Origin: Clostridium yunnanense
GTDB taxonomy: Bacteria; Bacillota; Clostridia; Clostridiales; Clostridiaceae
Direction of reading: 5' to 3'
Assembly (NCBI RefSeq): GCF_016595795.1
Contig: NZ_JAENHN010000059.1
Location: 186,001-250,000, forward strand
DNA: 64,000 nt
Of this stretch, positions 45,601 to 54,186 are shown piece by piece. Under the pieces are notes generated by a model, which saw nothing but the letters and a program-made list of their open reading frames with translations, was not told the DNA's origin and did not search any database. Each line of letters starts with the position of its first letter. Position 1 is the first letter of the stretch. A program made the translations under genes and the position numbers.

Positions 45601-46457
45601 TGTTGACAGAAGAAGATTTTGGAGTTAGTACAGCTCAAAATGAAAGCTTTGATTTAGAAGCTAAACTAAAGGATGTAATTGGACTTGATGAGGTTAAGGA
45701 CTTTGTACGAAGTCTTCAGGCTCAGCTTAGAATAAAGAAACAAAGAAAAGCTTTAGGGCTTCCATCTGATGATTCACAAACTCTTCACATGATATTTAAA
45801 GGGAACCCTGGTACTGGTAAGACTACTATGGCTAGAATCATAGGTGAAGTTTTATATAGTCTTGGAGTTTTAAAAGATAAAAAGTTTGTGGAAACAGATA
45901 GAAGTGGCTTAGTAGCTGGATATGTAGGTCAAACTGCTATAAAGACTAAGGAAAAGATAGATGCTGCTTTAGGTGGTATATTATTTATAGATGAAGCTTA
46001 TGCTTTAGCACAGGATGCAGGAAGCAATAGTGGATTTGGTAAAGAAGCCATTGATACCTTGGTCAAAGGTATGGATGATAACAGAGAAAATCTCTTAGTT
46101 ATACTTGCAGGCTACAGCGAAGATATGGACAACTTCCTAGAGGTAAATCCAGGACTTAAATCAAGATTTGCTAATATAATAGAGTTCAAAGATTACTCAG
46201 TAAAAGATCTTTTAGATATTGCAGACATTGTATTTAGAAATAAGGGATATGTACTTACTGAAGCTGCAAGAAATAAGATGAAGACAATATTTGAGGATGC
46301 TTCAAAGATTTCTGCTTTTGGTAATGGAAGATATGTAAGAAACTTATTTGAAAAAGCAGTTAGAAATCAAGCAGTAAGACTTGAAAATATAGAAAACTTA
46401 ACTAAAGAACATCTTGTGACTATAGAAGAAGTCGATGTTTCTGCAGTGAGTTTATAG
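42633..46457 (+). CDS. Giant AAA+ protein: one degenerate Clp-like module and three CbbX/SpoVK modules
   Basis: 1274 residues. An Ala/Lys/Val-rich N-terminus (about 40-130) is likely helical. A Clp-like module (about 145-400) has a broken P-loop (GPKGSGRHLS near 192, Arg for the key Lys) and Walker B VVVFDNYDKCH. Three CbbX-type AAA modules follow, with GNPGTGKTT near 511, 784 and 1057, Walker B GGILFIDEAY or GGVLFIDEAY, NSGLKSRF or NPGLKSRF arginine-finger regions and C-terminal GNGR..RN..EKA. The start is TTG at 42633 with GGGGGAG upstream; the nearby ATG is out of frame. SpoVK and CbbX have one module, so this fused array is unusual. It is probably a remodelling ATPase acting with the two membrane proteins encoded next. 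Confidence 0.88.
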   Translation: MAKNNSNKEPLKPKSMLRILFPEIQVADYIKENGIINKEMFKKSQKAASKAVTNATSTVGKKAAKTVSNAVKSTEQVVNHVEKSVGSSKNVVKEMAKSTVDTVNSVSKNINNEANTISTNSNSAISSTESVSDIDTKIEKPIDQLEKAFDTIESELSKYVLGQKEYLRKLCIAFKRPFVYGDTDGVKNAIFVTGPKGSGRHLSIKAITRFLKEEKVLKKSGVFTLDLANYKLEKDADNLFLSDLYTALYGQEPVVVFDNYDKCHSNVLDLISKLVIDEKLELNRRFMDQSDSMVDVTGKGTLNLNTTDEIQANGKYLVFITEKSEDKIRTMFSSKFMQKVYDIISTTALTEENLSKIAKADLDECITKIYNNLSVGITFKESKILDYIINNINRAEGAHALSTFIEENIYAPIVELQLTEKIVKNKGYTLEVSNDELVIAHGSEKIQLASVIQKADTEGIEELNKELDDIIGLDSVKTFIKTLQDNIKVQNLRKSQGASEAKISLHMIFTGNPGTGKTTMARIMARYLKALGYLSSGHLVEVSRNDLVGQYVGETAQKTMAKVNSAMGGILFIDEAYSLARDNNDVFGIEAVDSLVKAVEDNRDNLVVILAGYTKEMEDFLKTNSGLKSRFNHNVEFPDYTPKELLQISKVLAKSNGYKLEDILDEQLITLYEGKQIKGKNDSGNGRLARNIIEQAIANQSKRLAAIDEKDISKDDMNTLTVSDFGFDKKVDFDLEAELSKVIGLNEVKNFIRDLEKQLIAKEKRKKLGINVESSQSLNMIFTGNPGTGKTTVARLIADLMKKMGILKSGQVIETDRSGLVGQYSGESTKKATEIFKSALGGVLFIDEAYAIMSSENDPLGKEAVDVLVKLVEDFREDIIVILAGYDKEMGEFLDTNSGLKSRFPLKINFSDYSLDELLLIGKSMIKGKGFVLAGNAEDELRTSIDEEKRKGGAQSGNGRMVRNIVEKAIRAQSSRIADLEDFDEKAVVLLTEEDFGVSTAQNESFDLEAKLKDVIGLDEVKDFVRSLQAQLRIKKQRKALGLPSDDSQTLHMIFKGNPGTGKTTMARIIGEVLYSLGVLKDKKFVETDRSGLVAGYVGQTAIKTKEKIDAALGGILFIDEAYALAQDAGSNSGFGKEAIDTLVKGMDDNRENLLVILAGYSEDMDNFLEVNPGLKSRFANIIEFKDYSVKDLLDIADIVFRNKGYVLTEAARNKMKTIFEDASKISAFGNGRYVRNLFEKAVRNQAVRLENIENLTKEHLVTIEEVDVSAVSL

Positions 46458-46469
46458 GAGGGTGATAAT

Positions 46470-46955
46470 ATGGGAACAATCTATAAACTTATAAGTAATT
46501 TAGTGGCAATTGCCTTTGGTGTAATCTTTATACCTATAGTTTTATTTTTACTTGTTTTTACTCCTGTTATGGCCATATCTAGTGCAATAAAGATAATTAG
46601 TTCTGGATATTCAGTAACAATTGAGTATATTAATATAATGATTTCTGTCGTAGTTTTAACCTATATATCACTTAGATTTAAAAATTTAAGAAGAATATAC
46701 TTTGCATTTCCGTCTTTGTTTGAGACAATTAAATATCTAATAATAGCTAACTTGTTTATAGCAATTGGAACTGACGTTTTAAATTGGAGTCATATTACCT
46801 TGGATCCAGGAAGACAAAAGCTTGGGATAGCTGTATTTGCATTAGCATTGGTACTTTGGAGAGTATTTGTTTCTATTTATTACTCTAAGAAGCCGATTAT
46901 AAACTTCATGCCAAAGCCAGAAGAAAGAATGCAAAACTATAGCACAAAAGCTTAG
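46470..46955 (+). CDS. Membrane protein of the AAA operon, unknown function
   Basis: 161 residues with four or five hydrophobic segments (about 8-46 as a pair, 53-72, 86-105 and 118-137). The C-terminus is basic (YYSKKPIINFMPKPEERM) and likely cytoplasmic. AGGAGGGTG lies just before the ATG, 12 bp after the AAA gene, so the two are co-transcribed. I do not recognise the family. Its position between an ATPase and a single-pass protein suggests it anchors or couples them at the membrane. Confidence 0.75.
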   Translation: MGTIYKLISNLVAIAFGVIFIPIVLFLLVFTPVMAISSAIKIISSGYSVTIEYINIMISVVVLTYISLRFKNLRRIYFAFPSLFETIKYLIIANLFIAIGTDVLNWSHITLDPGRQKLGIAVFALALVLWRVFVSIYYSKKPIINFMPKPEERMQNYSTKA

Positions 46956-46973
46956 TTAGTAGGAGGAGATATT

Positions 46974-47747
46974 ATGAAGCAATTTAAAGAAGATAATTTA
47001 AATAAAGAAGCTGATGTATTTGATACTAATAAAGCATCAAATAAAGTTCGTAAAGATAATGATGATGAGTTAATTAGTCCACGATATAACAATGAAGAAT
47101 CATTAAATGAAGATACAATAAAGGAAGATATTATACCTGAAAACGAAGAATATGAAGCTGATGCAAATGAACAACCTGTGAGTGACGAACCATCAAGTGA
47201 AGAGACACAATATAAAAGAATTGAAGAAAAAGAAAAGAAAAATGATTATATAACCCCAGCAATGAAAACTTTCAGAATGGTAGTTGGAATGCTAGCAATA
47301 GCAGCTATAGTTTACACTGGCTTCTTTGGAAGAGCAGGTGCTGCAAATTATAAATCCAATCTTATATCTGGTAAGCTTGATGGTATCAACGCTGGAGAGA
47401 TGTTAAGTAAAAATACTGTGAAACTAGATGCAAAAGACTTTACCGTAGATACAGGGAAAAGCTATGGAAAGATTGAACTCTCCATATGGAACTTTGTTGA
47501 TAAAGAAGATGGAGATTATGTTCAAGTTTTTGTAGATGGATCACCTAATGGGGAAGCTTTCTCGATAAGACACAAACCTGTTAAAGTTTCAGTGCCAGAT
47601 AAGGCTGTAATTCAAGTAAGAGGAATTAGAGATGGAAGTAATAACGGAATAACCTATGGAGTAACCTTTAGTAAAACAGGAGAGACTTACCTTAATACAG
47701 TACCTTTAAATGCTGCAAACACTTATACTATAAAGAGTGCAGAATAA
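46974..47747 (+). CDS. Single-pass membrane protein of the AAA operon, unknown function
   Basis: 257 residues. The first 80 residues are strongly acidic and probably unstructured (many Glu, Asp, Asn), ending in a basic patch (RIEEKEKKNDY). One membrane segment (about 101-120) is followed by an external domain of about 135 residues with a beta-rich pattern (KIELSIWNFVDKEDGDYVQV, VIQVRGIRDGSNNG). Positive-inside topology puts the N-terminus in the cytoplasm, where the AAA protein could engage it. AGGAGGAG precedes the ATG. No family is recognised. A terminator follows. Confidence 0.75.
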   Translation: MKQFKEDNLNKEADVFDTNKASNKVRKDNDDELISPRYNNEESLNEDTIKEDIIPENEEYEADANEQPVSDEPSSEETQYKRIEEKEKKNDYITPAMKTFRMVVGMLAIAAIVYTGFFGRAGAANYKSNLISGKLDGINAGEMLSKNTVKLDAKDFTVDTGKSYGKIELSIWNFVDKEDGDYVQVFVDGSPNGEAFSIRHKPVKVSVPDKAVIQVRGIRDGSNNGITYGVTFSKTGETYLNTVPLNAANTYTIKSAE

Positions 47748-47753
47748 CACTGA

Positions 47754-47890
47754 AAATATAAATAAACCATTGAGTACTACTTAGTTGTTTATATTTGTTT
47801 GATTTTTATAAAAAACAATAGAAAATATATATACTTAAAAACCATGCATAAAGAGGTAAATAAGCCTAGATATGTATGGTTTTTATGAGA
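47754..47890 (+). terminator. Two hairpins between the AAA operon and the LytTR/GHKL genes
   Basis: ATATAAATAAAC pairs with GTTTATATTTGTTT (47754-47800), followed by GATTTTTAT. A second hairpin, AAAAACCATGCATA with TATGTATGGTTTTT (about 47838-47884), follows. At least one should end the three-gene AAA operon. Confidence 0.6.
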
Positions 47891-47930
47891 TAAAAGGATG
47901 TAATTAAGTAAGTTGAAAGGTGAAAATAAG

Positions 47931-48659
47931 ATGGCGGATATAATTAATATAGCTATAGTTGATGATGAAAAAGTCCAAGTTGAGCTCCTGCAGAAATATG
48001 TTCAGAATTGGGCGGAAGAGAGAAAATTAAGAATATCAATTGAACCATTTTTTAATGCTGAAGGCTTTGAGTTCGTTTGGAGTATGGATAAAAAATATCA
48101 AATACTTTTACTAGATATTCAAATGTCAGGTCAAAGTGGCATTGAGCTAGCAAGAAAAATACGTACAGAAGATGAATCAATAAACATCATTTTTATCACA
48201 GCTGTAGCTGAGTACATTGGAGCAGGGTATGATGTAGCTGCAATAAATTATTTAATAAAGCCTATAAAAGAAGAAAAGCTTCACCAATGTCTTGATAAAG
48301 CTATTTCTAAACTCCCAAAGTGCGGAAAAACTATTTTAATTAATACAAATGGAGAAATTCACAGGGTGTTAGAAGATCATATAGTTTATGTTGAAGCTTT
48401 TGCTCATAGTATAGATGTAAATACTATAAATGGTAAGTTTACAACAAGAAAAAATATTAGTGCTATACAAAATGAGCTAGATGAGAGTAGTTTTATAAGG
48501 TGCCATAGGTCTTACCTAGTTGGAGTGAAGTACATAAAAAGAATTGGGTCAAGTGAATTAGAGCTAGACAATGGTGAGATGATCCCTATAAGCCGAAGAC
48601 AATATGCAAGTACCAATATAGCTTTTATTAACTATTTTAGAGGTGGCATTAATGAGTAG
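47931..48659 (+). CDS. LytTR-family response regulator
   Basis: 242 residues. The receiver domain (about 1-122) has acidic D11/D12, phospho-acceptor Asp in LLLDIQMSGQSG (about 60) and Lys in YLIKPIK. The LytTR DNA-binding domain (about 140-240) contains ILINTNGEIHRVLEDHIVYVEA, FIRCHRSYLV and PISRRQY. A TTG at 47913 opens the frame, but AAAGGTG suits the ATG at 47931. The stop overlaps the kinase gene. LytTR regulators usually bind direct repeats upstream of peptide, bacteriocin or cell-wall genes; here the ABC exporters downstream are a plausible target. Confidence 0.88.
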   Translation: MADIINIAIVDDEKVQVELLQKYVQNWAEERKLRISIEPFFNAEGFEFVWSMDKKYQILLLDIQMSGQSGIELARKIRTEDESINIIFITAVAEYIGAGYDVAAINYLIKPIKEEKLHQCLDKAISKLPKCGKTILINTNGEIHRVLEDHIVYVEAFAHSIDVNTINGKFTTRKNISAIQNELDESSFIRCHRSYLVGVKYIKRIGSSELELDNGEMIPISRRQYASTNIAFINYFRGGINE

Positions 48660-49386
48660 TTTTAGAGTGCTTATGATTATTTTTTTTATTTTGTTTTTCA
48701 TATTAGTTCTGATAATGTGCCTTAGATATACATTTTATAAGTTTGTAGATAATTATATTGCAAACTACCAAAATGATCTAATAACAAAACACTATAATGA
48801 AATCGAAAATATCTACAAGCAAATGAGAGGCTGGAGGCATGATTACCACAATCATATACAAACTATGAAAGCTCATCTTGTTTTAGAAAAATACTCAGAA
48901 ATGGAGAAATATCTAAATGATTTGGACAAAGATCTGGTCAATGTAGATACTATTTTAAAAACAGGTAATGTAATGGTAGATGCGATTTTAAACTCTAAAT
49001 TATCGTTGGCAGTAAGTTATGAAATAAATATAAATGCCAAGGCGGCAGTTCCTAAAAAACTTAAAATTTCTGACATAGATTTAAGTGTTATAATTGGAAA
49101 CTTAATGGACAATGCCATGGAAGCTGCACTTAAGATTAATAGGATAGAAGAAAGATTTATAAGAGTTTACATAAGAGAAATGAAGCAGCAATTATATATA
49201 TCAATAACAAATTCAGTAGAGGGAGAAACTGGAAGGTCTGGCTTGGTTTATTTAAGTACAAAAATTGGATCAAATCATGGTTTTGGATTAAAAAGAGTTG
49301 ACAGCATCGTAGCTAAATATAATGGTTTTATAAATAGACAAAGTGAAGAAGGGGTATTTGCAACCGAAATAATTTTACCACTTTAG
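48652..49386 (+). CDS. GHKL-type sensor kinase (AgrC-like cytoplasmic part)
   Basis: 244 residues. One N-terminal membrane segment (about 3-28) is followed by an AgrC-like dimerisation helix with phospho-acceptor His63 in GWRHDYHNHIQTM, and a GHKL ATPase with N-box IIGNLMDNAMEAA and GSNHGFGLKRV. AgrC-type kinases have six membrane helices; only one is present here, so ligand sensing must differ or need a partner. The frame opens at a GTG at 48643, but AGAGGTGG fits the ATG at 48652. It overlaps the regulator gene by 8 bp. Confidence 0.87.
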   Translation: MSSFRVLMIIFFILFFILVLIMCLRYTFYKFVDNYIANYQNDLITKHYNEIENIYKQMRGWRHDYHNHIQTMKAHLVLEKYSEMEKYLNDLDKDLVNVDTILKTGNVMVDAILNSKLSLAVSYEININAKAAVPKKLKISDIDLSVIIGNLMDNAMEAALKINRIEERFIRVYIREMKQQLYISITNSVEGETGRSGLVYLSTKIGSNHGFGLKRVDSIVAKYNGFINRQSEEGVFATEIILPL

Positions 49387-49430
49387 TGCCATTGGTGTTT
49401 TTAATTTAACCATTGGTGCTTTTTTTATGT
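49384..49430 (+). terminator. Intrinsic terminator of the LytTR/GHKL operon
   Basis: AGTGCCATTGGT pairs with ACCATTGGTGCT with two G-U pairs and one mismatch, then seven T. Confidence 0.7.
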
Positions 49431-49473
49431 AAGAATAAAAACCTATTTATATAATGGGATTGAGGTGATAAAA

Positions 49474-51315
49474 ATGACAGAGATAAAGGCTAAAAAAAGT
49501 AAGCCTAAATACTCAACATTAAGAAATAGTATATATTTAATAAAAAATATTTGGAAGTGGGATAAGATATTGTTTCTATTTGGGTTTATGCAGATTCCTG
49601 CGTCTGTAATTGTTCCATTTTTGACAATTTATCTGCCAAAGTTAGTAATTGATTCAGTTACTAGTAAGGTATCTGTTGGCCAATTATTATTTAATATTGG
49701 AATGCCAATTGTAGGTATTATTGTTTTAAATACACTGCTAAATGTTTCGTTTTCTATAACAGGCTTTAGAGGTATTTCTTATAGAGCTAACTATACAGAA
49801 TTGATTACAATGAAGGCCTTAGATACAGATTTCGAGAATATAGATGGTCCTGTAGGGCAAGAAAAGATTACAAAGGCACAAATGGCTACAGCTTCCAATA
49901 ATTCAGCTGCAGAAACAATAATAAAGGTTAGCGTCACACTTATTTCTAATATTATGGGGTTATTATTGTATGGTGGAATAATAGCCACTATTCACCCAAT
50001 CATAGTTGTATTTTTAGTTATGTCATCAGTAATAAATTATTTTCTAGGAGTGTATATAAGTAAGTTTGAGCATAGAAATAAAGACAATTTAGTTCCTATA
50101 GAAAGAAAGCTTAGATATGTAATAAATAAAACTGGAGAATTTAATTCTGCAAAAGATATGAGGCTTTACAGTATGTTTAAATGGTTTAAGCAAATGTTTA
50201 TTAAGCTTAAAAAAGAAAAGATATATTATCAAAAGAAAAATATTTATAGGAGATATATTAGCAACTTTATTGATGGGGTACTTGTTTTATTTAGAGATGG
50301 GATAACTTATGGATTTCTCATATATTCAGTATTATATAAAGATATGACAATTGGAAATTTTGTGCTTTACTTTGGAGCAGTCACTGGTTTTTCTACATGG
50401 TTATCTGGAATTGTAGCTAACTTCAATTCCTTAAATACAATTAGTCTAGATGTGTGTGATTTAAGGGAATACCTAGAGATGGAAGACAAGATGAATAGGG
50501 CAGCAGGTGTAGATTTGCCATCATCCGTTGAATTGCCATGTGATATAGAGCTTAGAAATCTATATTATAAATATCCCGGTGCAGAACACTATACAATTAA
50601 AAATATGAATGTTCATATAAGAAAGGGAGAGAAGATAGCTTTAGTAGGGATTAATGGAGCAGGTAAAACTACATTAGTAAAGCTAATCTGTGGACTCTAT
50701 ACTCCTACAAAAGGTGAAATTTATATAAATGGGAAGAAGAGTAATCTTTATAATAGAGATGAATACTATACTTTGTTTTCAGTAGTCTTTCAAGACACGC
50801 ATTTATTACCAGTAAGCATAGAAAAAAATATTGCACTGCAGCCAGAAAGTAAAATTGATTGTGTAAAATTAGAGAAGGTTCTTAATATGTCTGGGCTTAT
50901 TGAAAAGTTAGATACATTACCAAAAGGTAAAGAAACTCTATTAGTGAAATCTATTTATGAAGAGGCAATAGATCTATCTGGCGGAGAGATGCAAAAACTT
51001 ATGCTTGCAAGAGCGCTATATAAAAATGCGCCAATTATAATACTGGATGAACCTACTGCTGCGTTAGACCCTATAGCAGAAAGTGAAATATATGAAAAAT
51101 ACAACGAACTCACAAGAGAGCACACTTCAATATTCATATCACATAGATTATCATCTACAAGATTCTGTGACAGAATACTATTTATTGAAAATGGAACTTT
51201 GCTAGAAGAAGGAAGTCATGATGATTTAATGAAAAAACAGAGCCGTTATAAAGATATGTATGATATGCAAAGTTACTATTATAAAGATGACATAGGTGGT
51301 GAAAAATATGCATAA
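49474..51315 (+). CDS. ABC exporter, membrane and ATPase domains fused (first of a pair)
   Basis: 613 residues. Six membrane helices lie within about 35-325. The ATPase domain (about 355-600) has Walker A GINGAGKTT, signature DLSGGEMQKLMLARAL, Walker B IIILDEPTAALDP and switch SHRLSS. TGAGGTGAT precedes the ATG at 49474; the frame opens at a GTG at 49465. It has no C39 peptidase domain, so it does not cut leader peptides itself. It overlaps the second exporter gene by 8 bp, so the two most likely form a heterodimer. Confidence 0.9.
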   Translation: MTEIKAKKSKPKYSTLRNSIYLIKNIWKWDKILFLFGFMQIPASVIVPFLTIYLPKLVIDSVTSKVSVGQLLFNIGMPIVGIIVLNTLLNVSFSITGFRGISYRANYTELITMKALDTDFENIDGPVGQEKITKAQMATASNNSAAETIIKVSVTLISNIMGLLLYGGIIATIHPIIVVFLVMSSVINYFLGVYISKFEHRNKDNLVPIERKLRYVINKTGEFNSAKDMRLYSMFKWFKQMFIKLKKEKIYYQKKNIYRRYISNFIDGVLVLFRDGITYGFLIYSVLYKDMTIGNFVLYFGAVTGFSTWLSGIVANFNSLNTISLDVCDLREYLEMEDKMNRAAGVDLPSSVELPCDIELRNLYYKYPGAEHYTIKNMNVHIRKGEKIALVGINGAGKTTLVKLICGLYTPTKGEIYINGKKSNLYNRDEYYTLFSVVFQDTHLLPVSIEKNIALQPESKIDCVKLEKVLNMSGLIEKLDTLPKGKETLLVKSIYEEAIDLSGGEMQKLMLARALYKNAPIIILDEPTAALDPIAESEIYEKYNELTREHTSIFISHRLSSTRFCDRILFIENGTLLEEGSHDDLMKKQSRYKDMYDMQSYYYKDDIGGEKYA

Positions 51316-53170
51316 AAGCAAAATAAAATATAATATAAACACCTTAAAGATAGGGTTAAAGGAAATATTCAGCTTACAGCCTTGGTTAATACCTTGTGCT
51401 TTAATTGATGCAGTATTTAAGTCTATGGCTCCATTTATAAACATCTATATGTCTGCTAAGATTATAGACGAACTAATTGGAGCAAAGAATTTAGATAAGC
51501 TTAAGTTTCTAGTAGTAGTAACTATTAGTTTGAATCTGGCAGTTCATTTAATTTCTGCTGCACTAGACCATTTAGTAACTATGCTAAGAAACATTACAAT
51601 GCAAAACCAAAAAATGAAGTTAAATGAGAAGATAGTGAATATGAACTACGAGCAGGTTGAAAATCCAGAAATTCATTTATTACGTACAAAGATTGCAGAA
51701 TCAGAAAATATGAATGGTGGTGGGATTTCTGCACTTATAGAGTATCTTGCAGATTTAGAAAAGGGATTTTTCACAGTTGTAGTGTCAATTTATTTGGTGA
51801 TAAATTTATTTAAATCAGAGGCAATCCTAGACAGTTACTTATCAATTATAAATTCTAATATTATTTCTTATGGTTTCTTAATTCTTGTAATTGTCTGTAT
51901 TGGATTAAGTCTGAAAATGCAAACAAAATCTAATACTTTGTTTTTCAATAGTTTTTCTAAGGTTATGGATATCAATAGAGTTTTTGGATATTATTTTGGT
52001 CAAATTTTAGATTATAATGTAGGAAAAGAGATAAGACTATGCAATCAAAAAGAAATATTAATAAAAGAGAATAAGGATTTTACTCAAGGAACCCAAAAAC
52101 TTTTTAACGATTTAGGTTATAAGGATGCTAAATATAGGGGATTTGACGGATTAATTACTTCATTAGTAAGTGGAACTATATATGTTTTTGTAGGGTTAAA
52201 AGCTATAGTAGGTGCTATAAGTATAGGAAGTGTTGTCCAGTATACAGGAAGTATAAGTCAATTTATGGAGGGAAGTAAGAGGTTTTTGACTTCTGTAAAT
52301 GCTATTATAAATAATAATAAGTACTTACAACTATATATTGATTTTCTAAATATTGAAGATTATAAATATAAAGGAACTATACCTGTTGAAAAAAGAGATG
52401 ATGATGAGTATGAGATAGAATTTAGAAATGTTTCTTTTAAATATCCGGGTACAGATATCTATGCGCTTAAAAATATATCGATAAAATTAGATATAGGTGA
52501 AAGATTAGCGATAGTGGGGATGAATGGATCTGGTAAAACTACGTTTATAAAACTTTTAGCTAGATTATATGAACCAAATGAAGGTGAGATACTTCTAAAT
52601 GGAATAGATATAAGAAAATATGATTATGAGGAGTACTTGGGGTTATTTTCTATAGTTTTTCAGGATTTTAAACTTTTTTCTTTCTCATTAGGTCAAAATG
52701 TAACAGCTTCTGTGAGTTTTGATGAAGAAAATGTAAAGGAAGTTTTAAGTAAAGTTGGATTGGATAAAAGGTTAAGTACTATGATAAATGGGGTACAGAC
52801 TTCTTTATACAAGGAATTTGATGAAGAAGGAGTGGAAATTTCCGGAGGAGAAGCGCAGAAGATTGCATTAGCGAGAGCGCTTCATCGTAATGCACCAATA
52901 ATTATATTAGATGAACCAACGTCGGCATTAGATCCTATAGCTGAGTTTGAAATTTATACTAAATTTAATGATGTTGTAGGAACAAAGACAGCTTTTTATA
53001 TATCACATAGACTTTCCTCTTGTAGATTTTGTGATGAAATAGCGGTATTTGATCGAGGCAGAATAGTGCAAAAGGGCAAACATGATGAACTTTTAAAAAA
53101 TGAAGGTGGTAAGTATTATGAATTGTGGCAAGCTCAAGCAAAATACTATAATAGTGAGGTAAGTGCATAA
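51308..53170 (+). CDS. ABC exporter, membrane and ATPase domains fused (second of a pair)
   Basis: 620 residues. The membrane domain (about 20-330) is followed by an ATPase domain with Walker A GMNGSGKTTF, signature EISGGEAQKIALARAL, Walker B IIILDEPTSALDP and switch SHRLSSCRF. The frame opens at a GTG at 51296, but AGGTGG fits the ATG at 51308. Both ATPase domains keep the catalytic Glu after Walker B, so neither half looks degenerate. The substrate is unknown; small peptides or lipids are typical. No precursor peptide gene was found nearby. Confidence 0.9.
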   Translation: MHKSKIKYNINTLKIGLKEIFSLQPWLIPCALIDAVFKSMAPFINIYMSAKIIDELIGAKNLDKLKFLVVVTISLNLAVHLISAALDHLVTMLRNITMQNQKMKLNEKIVNMNYEQVENPEIHLLRTKIAESENMNGGGISALIEYLADLEKGFFTVVVSIYLVINLFKSEAILDSYLSIINSNIISYGFLILVIVCIGLSLKMQTKSNTLFFNSFSKVMDINRVFGYYFGQILDYNVGKEIRLCNQKEILIKENKDFTQGTQKLFNDLGYKDAKYRGFDGLITSLVSGTIYVFVGLKAIVGAISIGSVVQYTGSISQFMEGSKRFLTSVNAIINNNKYLQLYIDFLNIEDYKYKGTIPVEKRDDDEYEIEFRNVSFKYPGTDIYALKNISIKLDIGERLAIVGMNGSGKTTFIKLLARLYEPNEGEILLNGIDIRKYDYEEYLGLFSIVFQDFKLFSFSLGQNVTASVSFDEENVKEVLSKVGLDKRLSTMINGVQTSLYKEFDEEGVEISGGEAQKIALARALHRNAPIIILDEPTSALDPIAEFEIYTKFNDVVGTKTAFYISHRLSSCRFCDEIAVFDRGRIVQKGKHDELLKNEGGKYYELWQAQAKYYNSEVSA

Positions 53171-53211
53171 AATTAGGTAGTATGCTAATTTAAAATAGAA
53201 AATTAGTTTCA

Positions 53212-53240
53212 TTGAATCTTTAGTGTATATATAATATAAT
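53212..53240 (+). promoter_or_regulatory. Sigma-A promoter of the AIM24-family gene
   Basis: TTGAAT (53212-53217), 17-bp spacer, TATAAT (53235-53240). It lies about 65 bp before the start codon. Confidence 0.6.
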
Positions 53241-53304
53241 TATTTTAACTTAAATGTATAAAAATGTATTGGGATACAAATTTGTTCTAAGGGGAGAGGT
53301 ATAA

Positions 53305-54060
53305 ATGGTAACGTGTAAAAATATATTTGAGAACAAGAATATTGAAGTTGTAGAGTCTAGAGGTGGTGTTAAGGTTCTGGAGTACAAGAAAGACTTAAGT
53401 GTAAATGCTACTAATGCTATGGCTGCATATTTTGCTTCAGAGATGAATGTTAGAAGAAGACAAGTCCTAATTGAGCTAAAAGGCAATGCATATACCATCA
53501 GTGCTGGAGCAATGCAGTGGACTTCTGGAGCTGTTACAATGGTTGCTGATGTTAAAGGGCTTGGAGATTTGTTCGGTAAGGCTTTATCTTCTAAGGTCAC
53601 AAAGGAATCTGCAATTAAGCCTAAATATCAAGGGAACGGCTTATTGATGTTAGAGCCTACTTATAGACATATCTTGCTTGAAGAGGTTTCTGATTGGGGC
53701 GGAATGGTGCTAGACGATGGACTTTTCCTTGCATGTGAGTCTAAGGTTCAACAAAAAGTAGTAGCAAGAACAAATTTGTCTTCAGCAATGCTTGGTAAAG
53801 AAGGATTATTTAATTTATGTCTAAAAGGTCAAGGAGTTGCTGTTCTAGAAAGTCCAGTACCAAGAGATGAACTAATAGAATTTGTACTTGAAAATGATGA
53901 GGTTAGAATTGATGGAAACTATGCAATTGCTTGGTCAGATACCTTAGATTTTAGAGTTGAGAAGTCTAGCAAAAGTTTAATTGGTTCCGCAGTTTCTGGA
54001 GAAGGTTTAGTAAATGTATATCGTGGCACAGGAAGAATACTTATGGCACCTATTCAATAA
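53305..54060 (+). CDS. AIM24-family protein
   Basis: 251 residues, beta-rich throughout, with the family patterns IELKGNAYTISAGAMQWTSGAV, GLLMLEPTYRHILLEEV and GEGLVNVYRGTGRILMAPIQ. AIM24 proteins share a tryptophan-RNA-binding-attenuator-like beta fold, and their bacterial role is not established. No signal peptide or membrane segment is present. AAGGGGAG precedes the ATG. It has its own promoter and is followed by a long repeat-rich gap, so it is probably a single-gene unit rather than part of the exporter operon. Confidence 0.88.
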   Translation: MVTCKNIFENKNIEVVESRGGVKVLEYKKDLSVNATNAMAAYFASEMNVRRRQVLIELKGNAYTISAGAMQWTSGAVTMVADVKGLGDLFGKALSSKVTKESAIKPKYQGNGLLMLEPTYRHILLEEVSDWGGMVLDDGLFLACESKVQQKVVARTNLSSAMLGKEGLFNLCLKGQGVAVLESPVPRDELIEFVLENDEVRIDGNYAIAWSDTLDFRVEKSSKSLIGSAVSGEGLVNVYRGTGRILMAPIQ

Positions 54061-54081
54061 AATATTATATTTAATCTATAT

Positions 54082-54175
54082 AGATAAACTACTTCATATT
54101 AGAACTTATCCAAATAAAGATTCGTAGAACCATCGAAATCTTTATTTGGAGTTTAATTACTGAAGTAGTTTATCA
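54082..54175. repeat. Palindromic repeat, family B, copy 7
   Basis: Ends AGATAAACTACTTCATATTA and TACTGAAGTAGTTTATC, inner pair CCAAATAAAGATT / AATCTTTATTTGG. Almost the whole element folds as one stem. The long gap 54061-55005 has three such elements, then the T-box leader. Confidence 0.8.
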
Positions 54176-54186
54176 GTTCAGCGGAA

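Noticed and set aside
47931-49386. agr quorum-sensing locus
   Set aside because: No AgrB or AgrD homologue nearby, and the kinase has one membrane helix instead of six.
42633-53170. Type VII (ESX) secretion, because EccA is also a CbbX-like ATPase
   Set aside because: No WXG100 proteins, FtsK/EssC-type ATPase or EsaA-like membrane protein is present.
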